DNA of 10,694 nucleotides, taken from NCBI RefSeq assembly GCF_047607725.1, contig NZ_JBLKSS010000037.1, positions 1-10,694 on the forward strand, written 5' to 3'. Below are positions 6,561-10,694 of this stretch, one piece after another. Positions within the stretch are counted from its first letter, which is position 1, and each line of letters begins with the position of its first letter. Below the pieces are notes generated by a model. That model was given only the letters and a program-made list of their open reading frames with translations. It did not search any database and was not told the origin of the DNA. The translations under genes were made by a program, and so were the position numbers. The stretch is from JBLKSS01 sp047607725 (GTDB lineage: Bacteria > Pseudomonadota > Gammaproteobacteria > Enterobacterales > Enterobacteriaceae).

Positions 6561-7222
6561 GCCGGCTTATTCTGCCGGACTGGCCCGCGCGCCCGCAGNT
6601 NNNNNNNNNNANNNCGACCCGCGAGGGCGGCGTGAGCCAAGCGCCTTGGCATTCGCTCAATCTGGGGGATNANGNCGGGGATGATNCCGACGCCGNGGCG
6701 GAAAATNGCCGNCGGCTGAGGGCGCTGGCGCATCTTCCCGCCGNNNNNNNNNANNNTGCGGTTTACACCCGCAGNCGGGGCGAGGTTTGCACCGTGATGA
6801 CCNCCGATTGTTTACCGGTGCTGTTGTGCGATCGCGCGGGCCGGGAAGTGGCCGNGGCGCACGCCGGTTGNCGGGGGTTATGCGCCGGNGTGCTGGNGCA
6901 GANGCTGGCAGCGTTTCAGGCGCCGCGCACGGACATTCTCNCCTGGCTGGGGCCGGCCATTGGGCCGACGGCGTTTGAAGTGGGCGCTGAGGTCAAAGAC
7001 GCCTTTACCCGTCACGACCCCGCGGCCGCCGGCGCGTTTGTCCCGCAGGGCGAAAAATATCTGGCCGATCTCTATCAACTGGCGCGTTTACGTCTGAGAA
7101 CGGCCGGGATCCGCGCCATATATGGCGGTAAGCATTTCACTGTGCAGGAAAACGACACTTTTTTCTCCTATCGGCGCGAAGGTGTCACCGGATGTATGGC
7201 AACTTTGGTCTGGCTGATATAA
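6557..7222 (+). CDS. pgeF: Peptidoglycan editing factor / laccase-domain protein (YfiH family)
   Basis: YfiH/PgeF proteins belong to the multi-copper-oxidase-like fold family now linked to purine nucleoside chemistry. In E. coli PgeF prevents faulty amino acid incorporation into peptidoglycan precursors. The GTG at 6557 overlaps the rluD stop in GTGA, as ATGA does in E. coli. SLNLGD, MTxDCLPVLLC, HAGxRGLCA, WLGPAIGPTAFEVG and ENDTFFSYRR are family landmarks. The active-site Cys85 and His102 correspond to E. coli 107 and 124. The third active-site residue, His71 of the EQVHG motif, is absent: 22 codons are missing right after an ambiguous run at 6744–6756. Total length is 221 against 243. Because many bases here are unread, I treat this as unresolved sequence, not a confirmed deletion. 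The frame stays open throughout. Confidence 0.88.
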   Translation: MSRLILPDWPARPQXXXXXXTREGGVSQAPWHSLNLGDXXGDDXDAXAENXXRLRALAHLPAXXXXXAVYTRXRGEVCTVMTXDCLPVLLCDRAGREVAXAHAGXRGLCAXVLXQXLAAFQAPRTDILXWLGPAIGPTAFEVGAEVKDAFTRHDPAAAGAFVPQGEKYLADLYQLARLRLRTAGIRAIYGGKHFTVQENDTFFSYRREGVTGCMATLVWLI

Positions 7223-7285
7223 TCTCTTGCCCAAGACGATCCAGGATGGATAGCAACAATCTTCCCGCTTATTGGCGAAATATCC

Positions 7286-7314
7286 CTTGAATTTTAAATA
7301 AACGACCTTATTTA
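7286..7314 (+). promoter_or_regulatory. Sigma-32-type heat-shock promoter of clpB
   Basis: CCCTTGAA with core CTTGAA (7286–7291), a 14-base spacer and CCTTATTTA (7306–7314) fit the sigma-32 consensus CTTGAA-N13-15-CCCCATnT well. It ends 39 bases before the clpB ATG. clpB is a classical sigma-32 gene, so context agrees. Confidence 0.75.
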
Positions 7315-7353
7315 ATCTCCAGAGTAGCAATTTTGACCAAGATGGGAGGAGTT

Positions 7354-9927
7354 ATGCGTCTGGATCGTCTTACCAATAAATTCCAGCTTGCCCTCGCCGA
7401 TGCCCAGTCCATGGCCCTCGGGCGCGACAATCAATTTATCGAACCTTTACACGTGATGGCGGCCCTGCTGAAGCAGGAAGGCGGCACCGTGCGTCCGCTG
7501 CTGCAATCCGCCGGCGTCAACATCGTGCCGTTTATCAGCGCGGTGGAGCAGGCCTGCGAGCGCCTGCCGCAGGTGGAGGGCTCCGGGGGTGATGTGCAGC
7601 CTTCGCAAGATCTGGTGCGCGTGCTGAACCTGTGCGACAAGCTGGCGCAAAAACGCGCCGACAGTTTCATCTCTTCCGAACTCTTTGTTCTGGCCTCGCT
7701 GGAATCGCGCGGTACTCTGGCCGAGCTGCTGAAGTCGGCGGGCGCCACGACGGCGACGATTACTCAAGCGATTGAGCAAATGCGCGGCGGTGAGCAGGTC
7801 AACGATCAGGGCGCGGAAGATCAGCGCCAGGCGCTGAAAAAGTTCACCATCGACCTGACCGAGCGCGCCGAGCAGGGCAAACTCGACCCGGTAATTGGCC
7901 GCGGCGAAGAAATTCGCCGCACGATTCAGGTGCTGCAGCGTCGTACCAAAAATAATCCGGTTCTCATCGGTGAACCCGGGGTGGGTAAAACCGCCATTGT
8001 CGAGGGGCTGGCGCAGCGTATCGTCAACGGCGAAGTGCCCGAAGGCCTGAAAAACAACCGGGTGTTGTCGCTGGATATGGGATCGCTGGTGGCCGGCGCG
8101 AAATACCGCGGTGAATTTGAAGAGCGGCTGAAAGGCGTATTGAGCGATTTGTCCAAGCAGGAAGGCAATGTCATCCTGTTTATCGACGAGTTGCATACCA
8201 TGGTGGGTGCCGGCAAGGCCGACGGTGCGATGGACGCCGGTAACATGCTCAAACCAGCGCTGGCGCGCGGCGAACTGCACTGCGTGGGGGCGACGACACT
8301 TGACGAATACCGCAAATTTATTGAGAAGGACGCCGCGCTGGAACGGCGTTTCCAGAAGGTCTTTGTCGCCGAGCCGAACGTAGAAGATACCATCGCTATC
8401 CTGCGCGGATTGAAAGAGCGTTATGAGCTGCATCACCATGTGCAGATAACCGATCCGGCCATTGTCGTCGCCGCGACGCTGTCCCATCGTTATATTGCCG
8501 ACAGGCAACTGCCGGACAAGGCGATTGACCTTATCGATGAAGCCGCGTCCAGCATTCGTATGCAAATAGACTCCAAACCGGAAGAGCTGGATCGTCTGGA
8601 GCGCCGAATCATTCAACTGAAGCTGGAACAGCAGGCGCTAAAGAAAGAATCAGATGACGCCAGTCTCAAACGGCTGGCGATGCTCAATGATGAACTGGCG
8701 CAAAAAGAGCACGATTATTCTGAACTTGAAGAGGAATGGAAAGTGGAAAAAGCCTCTTTGTCGGGCACACAGCATTTGAAAGCGGAACTAGAACAGGCAA
8801 AGATTTCGATTGAGCAGGCGCGGCGTGTCGGCGATCTGGCGCGGATGTCTGAATTGCAGTACGGCAAAATCCCCGAGCTGGAAAAACAGCTGGCGGCGGC
8901 TTCGCAATCCGAGGGTAAAGGTCTGCGCCTGCTGCGTAACCGGGTGACCGATATTGAGATAGCCGAAGTGCTGGCCCGCTGGACGGGCATCCCGGTATCG
9001 CGGATGCTGGAAAGCGAGCGGGCAAAGCTGCTGCGCATGGAGCAGGATTTGCATCAGCGGGTTATTGGGCAGAATGAGGCGGTGGAAGCGGTATCTAATG
9101 CCATTCGCCGCAGCCGTGCGGGACTGGCGGATCCTAACCGGCCAATCGGTTCCTTTATGTTCCTGGGGCCGACCGGGGTAGGTAAAACGGAGCTATGCAA
9201 AGCGCTGGCAACATTCTTGTTCGATAGCGACGATGCCATGGTGCGTATCGACATGTCCGAATTTATGGAAAAACATTCGGTGTCGCGGTTGGTTGGCGCC
9301 CCTCCTGGCTATGTCGGTTACGAAGAAGGGGGCTATCTGACCGAGGTGGTGCGCCGTCGGCCTTATTCGGTGATTCTGCTGGATGAGATCGAAAAAGCGC
9401 ATCCGGATGTCTTCAATATTCTGCTGCAGGTATTGGATGACGGACGTCTGACCGATGGCCAGGGACGCACGGTGGATTTTCGCAATACCGTGGTGATCAT
9501 GACCTCCAACCTGGGGTCGGACATCATTCAAGAGCGTTTCGGCCAGATGAACTATCAGGAGATGAAGGATGTCGTGCTTGAAGTGGTCAGCCATCATTTC
9601 CGGCCGGAGTTTCTTAACCGTGTGGACGAAGTCATCGTCTTCCATCCGCTGAGCCGCGAGCACATCACCGAGATTGCGCAGATTCAGCTGCGGCGTCTGT
9701 ACCAGCGTTTGGAAGAGCGGGGTTATACCGCCACCATCAGCGATGAGGCGCTGGCGCTGTTGGGCAAATCCGGTTTCGATCCTGTCTATGGCGCACGACC
9801 GCTGAAACGCGCCATTCAGCAGGAGATCGAAAACCCGCTATCGCAGCAGATCCTGTCCGGTGAGTTGTTGCCGGGTAAACCCGTTAAGCTTGAGGTACGG
9901 GACGATCATATCGTCGCCAGCCAATAA
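7354..9927 (+). CDS. clpB: ATP-dependent disaggregase ClpB (Hsp104 family)
   Basis: ClpB is a hexameric AAA+ machine that pulls polypeptides out of aggregates together with DnaK. The 857 residues equal E. coli ClpB and keep its numbering throughout. The N-domain covers about residues 1–143. NBD1 has Walker A Lys212 (GEPGVGKT), pore-loop Tyr251 (KYRGEFEE) and Walker B Glu279 (FIDELH). The coiled-coil middle domain spans about 410–520. NBD2 has Lys611 (GPTGVGKT), Tyr653 (GYVGYEEGG), Glu678 (LLDEIEKAHPD) and the GARPLKR sensor-2 motif near 815. I chose the ATG at 7354, which has a GGGAGGAG ribosome binding site at 7344–7351 and MRLDRLTNKFQ, over an in-frame TTG at 7333. Codon 149, GTG in E. coli and the internal start of the short isoform, is GTC here (7798–7800). 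No ambiguous bases or lesions occur, so the gene looks fully functional. Confidence 0.98.
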   Translation: MRLDRLTNKFQLALADAQSMALGRDNQFIEPLHVMAALLKQEGGTVRPLLQSAGVNIVPFISAVEQACERLPQVEGSGGDVQPSQDLVRVLNLCDKLAQKRADSFISSELFVLASLESRGTLAELLKSAGATTATITQAIEQMRGGEQVNDQGAEDQRQALKKFTIDLTERAEQGKLDPVIGRGEEIRRTIQVLQRRTKNNPVLIGEPGVGKTAIVEGLAQRIVNGEVPEGLKNNRVLSLDMGSLVAGAKYRGEFEERLKGVLSDLSKQEGNVILFIDELHTMVGAGKADGAMDAGNMLKPALARGELHCVGATTLDEYRKFIEKDAALERRFQKVFVAEPNVEDTIAILRGLKERYELHHHVQITDPAIVVAATLSHRYIADRQLPDKAIDLIDEAASSIRMQIDSKPEELDRLERRIIQLKLEQQALKKESDDASLKRLAMLNDELAQKEHDYSELEEEWKVEKASLSGTQHLKAELEQAKISIEQARRVGDLARMSELQYGKIPELEKQLAAASQSEGKGLRLLRNRVTDIEIAEVLARWTGIPVSRMLESERAKLLRMEQDLHQRVIGQNEAVEAVSNAIRRSRAGLADPNRPIGSFMFLGPTGVGKTELCKALATFLFDSDDAMVRIDMSEFMEKHSVSRLVGAPPGYVGYEEGGYLTEVVRRRPYSVILLDEIEKAHPDVFNILLQVLDDGRLTDGQGRTVDFRNTVVIMTSNLGSDIIQERFGQMNYQEMKDVVLEVVSHHFRPEFLNRVDEVIVFHPLSREHITEIAQIQLRRLYQRLEERGYTATISDEALALLGKSGFDPVYGARPLKRAIQQEIENPLSQQILSGELLPGKPVKLEVRDDHIVASQ

Positions 9928-9935
9928 TCCGCGGT

Positions 9936-9952
9936 CGGCCCCCGCCGGGCCG
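9936..9952 (+). other. GC-rich hairpin just after clpB
   Basis: CGGCCC (9936–9941) and GGGCCG (9947–9952) pair perfectly around a five-base loop, nine bases after the clpB stop. No T-run follows, so it may protect the mRNA 3' end or assist termination but is not a standard terminator. Confidence 0.35.
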
Positions 9953-10188
9953 GAGCTTGATATCGGCACCCGTGCTAACCTGGGCGGTGTCTAATGCAGC
10001 GGTTAACCGCGCTACTGGAGCGGTGCTTCTTACGCTGTCTCGTCGGCTTATTTATGAACCGCGTCTCAACTGTGGCCAGGCTGCAATCGGGGCGCTTTTT
10101 TTGTCCGAATACACCTCATGTTTCCAACGGCGGTTTTGTCGCGATTGCTGCATATTTCGCCAGTTAAATCTTATTTTGCATTTAGCGC
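9953..10188. other. Spacer between clpB and the rRNA-type promoter
   Basis: No gene is recognisable. It contains a perfect 12-base palindrome GCGGTTAACCGC (9999–10010) and a possible clpB terminator: GCGTCTC (10061–10067) pairs with GGGGCGC (10089–10095), with two G-U pairs and a long 21-base loop, before seven T (10096–10102). AT-rich sequence at about 10151–10183, just upstream of the promoter, could serve as UP element and Fis-binding region, as at E. coli rrn P1 promoters. Confidence 0.5.
10061..10102 (+). terminator. Possible clpB terminator
   Basis: The seven-pair stem with two G-U pairs and T7 tract has the right orientation and position, between clpB and the next promoter. The 21-base loop is unusually large, which lowers confidence. 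Confidence 0.4.
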
Positions 10189-10225
10189 TTGTCACCGTCC
10201 GGGAAGGCCCTATAATGCACCTCCA
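10189..10225 (+). promoter_or_regulatory. Ribosomal RNA operon-type (P1-like) promoter
   Basis: TTGTCA (10189–10194), a 16-base spacer and a perfect TATAAT (10211–10216) are followed by GCACCTCC and a probable start at A10225. The 16-base spacing and the GC-rich discriminator GCRCCTCC are typical of enterobacterial rrn promoters under stringent control, and AT-rich sequence lies upstream. In E. coli the gene after clpB in this direction is rrsG, so position agrees. Whether it is P1 or P2 cannot be decided; the discriminator favours P1. Confidence 0.75.
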
Positions 10226-10271
10226 CTGACCGGGAACATCACCGGCTCAGCCAGAGGTAGGCGGCCCGCTA

Positions 10272-10300
10272 GTAAGCGTACGCCCAGCGCCGTATTGACA
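10272..10300. repeat. Terminal inverted repeat of the IS66-family element
   Basis: It begins GTAAGCGTACGC. The family-typical GTAAGCG start and its location immediately beyond the transposase stop define it. Its inner limit is estimated, as the matching copy is outside the window. Confidence 0.6.
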
Positions 10301-10301
10301 G

Positions 10302-10694
10302 TTATTCAGCAGGGATGGTGAGGTTCCACGGCAGGAGCTCTTTGATTTTGTTGATGGGATGATCCGCGATAATCTCCAGCACATGGCGCAGATATGCTTC
10401 CGGCTCCACGCCGTTCAGTTTGCAACTGCCGATCAGCGTATACATCAGCGTCGCCCGGTCGCCGCCGCTATCCGAAGCGAAGAACAGATAGTTCTTGCGA
10501 CCCAGGCTTATTACCCGCAGCGCGTTTTCAGCGATATTATTGTCGATCTCCGCCCAGCCATCGCCGGCGTAGTGGCACAACGCCCGCCAGTGATTCATCA
10601 AGTAGTTGAACGCCTTTGCCGTATCGGCCTGGCGCGACAGCGTGGTGAGTTTTTCCCGGACCCAACTCCCCAGACCAACAAGTATTGGTCGGGA
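10302..10694 (-). CDS. IS66-family transposase TnpC, C-terminal part
   Basis: The minus-strand frame enters from the right edge and stays open to TAA at 10302–10304, giving 130 C-terminal codons. It shows the IS66 landmarks GWAEIDNNIAENALR, which contains the Glu usually assigned as the last member of the DDE triad. GRKNYLFFASDSGGDRA and KLNGVEPEAYLRHVL follow, and the end has the IS66 C-terminal signature ELLPWN. The preceding VREKLTTLSRQADTAKAFNYL segment also fits, so translation continues upstream of the Met at 10601, which is not the real start. The gene is uninterrupted in the visible part and runs opposite to clpB and to the rRNA-type promoter. Confidence 0.92.
   Translation of the reverse strand, partial: SRPILVGLGSWVREKLTTLSRQADTAKAFNYLMNHWRALCHYAGDGWAEIDNNIAENALRVISLGRKNYLFFASDSGGDRATLMYTLIGSCKLNGVEPEAYLRHVLEIIADHPINKIKELLPWNLTIPAE

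Larger units (their letters stand above)
10272..10694 (-). mobile_element. IS66-family insertion sequence, partial (one end)
   Basis: The element starts with GTAAGCG at 10272, the usual first bases of IS66-family terminal repeats. The transposase stop lies only 30 bases inside. The eight bases before it, GCCCGCTA (10264–10271), would be one copy of the target duplication (IS66 elements duplicate 8 bp). The other end and the small tnpA/tnpB genes lie beyond the window. The insertion sits about 47 bases after the predicted rRNA transcription start. Confidence 0.8.

Noticed and set aside
7333..7353. Upstream in-frame TTG as the clpB start
   Set aside because: The ATG at 7354 gives the exact family N-terminus and length and has a good ribosome binding site; the extra seven residues have no support.
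7447..8616. Long open frame (389 codons) on the minus strand opposite clpB
   Set aside because: It mirrors the strongly conserved clpB frame in GC-rich DNA, has low-complexity His/Arg/Gln-rich content and no recognisable motif or start signal. It is a shadow.
10295..10317. TTGACA at 10295–10300 as the rrn P2 promoter
   Set aside because: It lies inside the IS66 end beyond the GTAAGCG boundary, and no -10 occurs at 16–18 bases.
1..10694. CRISPR array, prophage, toxin–antitoxin or defence genes
   Set aside because: I found no regularly spaced repeats and no proteins of these kinds; gene content and order follow the conserved enterobacterial core.

Overview
This window is a chromosomal core region of a member of the Enterobacterales. 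Gene content, order and orientation match the E. coli block rrn–clpB–pgeF–rluD–bamD–raiA–pheL–pheA–tyrA–aroF, and most proteins can be aligned from memory to E. coli over their whole length. Several otherwise conserved genes are broken, the DNA is GC-rich, and an IS66-family element sits at the right edge. This combination suggests a host-associated bacterium with recent genome decay, such as a Sodalis-allied insect symbiont. That assignment is an inference from decay pattern and base composition. I see no novel multi-gene system here; the interest lies in which genes are damaged and where.

Left part (1–4104): a gene-poor stretch of about 320 bases leads to the aroF promoter area, with a TyrR-like box and a very stable leader hairpin. 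aroF (tyrosine-sensitive DAHP synthase) is a multi-lesion pseudogene. The overlapping tyrA (chorismate mutase/prephenate dehydrogenase) is intact. Convergent to it is pheA (chorismate mutase/prephenate dehydratase), in which both lesions fall in the C-terminal ACT regulatory domain while the two catalytic domains stay open. Upstream of pheA are a complete pheL leader peptide with seven Phe codons, its attenuator and its promoter.

Middle part (4081–7222): raiA (ribosome hibernation factor) lies behind a promoter with a well-placed CRP site. Next comes bamD (outer-membrane assembly lipoprotein) with its own terminator, divergent from rluD (23S rRNA pseudouridine synthase) and the translationally coupled pgeF. 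From about 4809 to 6941 the sequence contains many ambiguous bases. The bamD and rluD frameshifts and the 22-codon gap in pgeF lie in this stretch, so they may be read errors. The aroF and pheA lesions lie in clean sequence and include nonsense codons, so they are more likely real.

Right part (7223–10694): clpB (disaggregase) is complete at 857 residues behind a sigma-32-type promoter. Beyond it is a ribosomal-RNA-type promoter at the place where E. coli has the rrnG operon. Instead of a 16S gene, the sequence about 47 bases after the predicted transcription start runs into the end of an IS66-family element, with its transposase gene pointing back towards the promoter.
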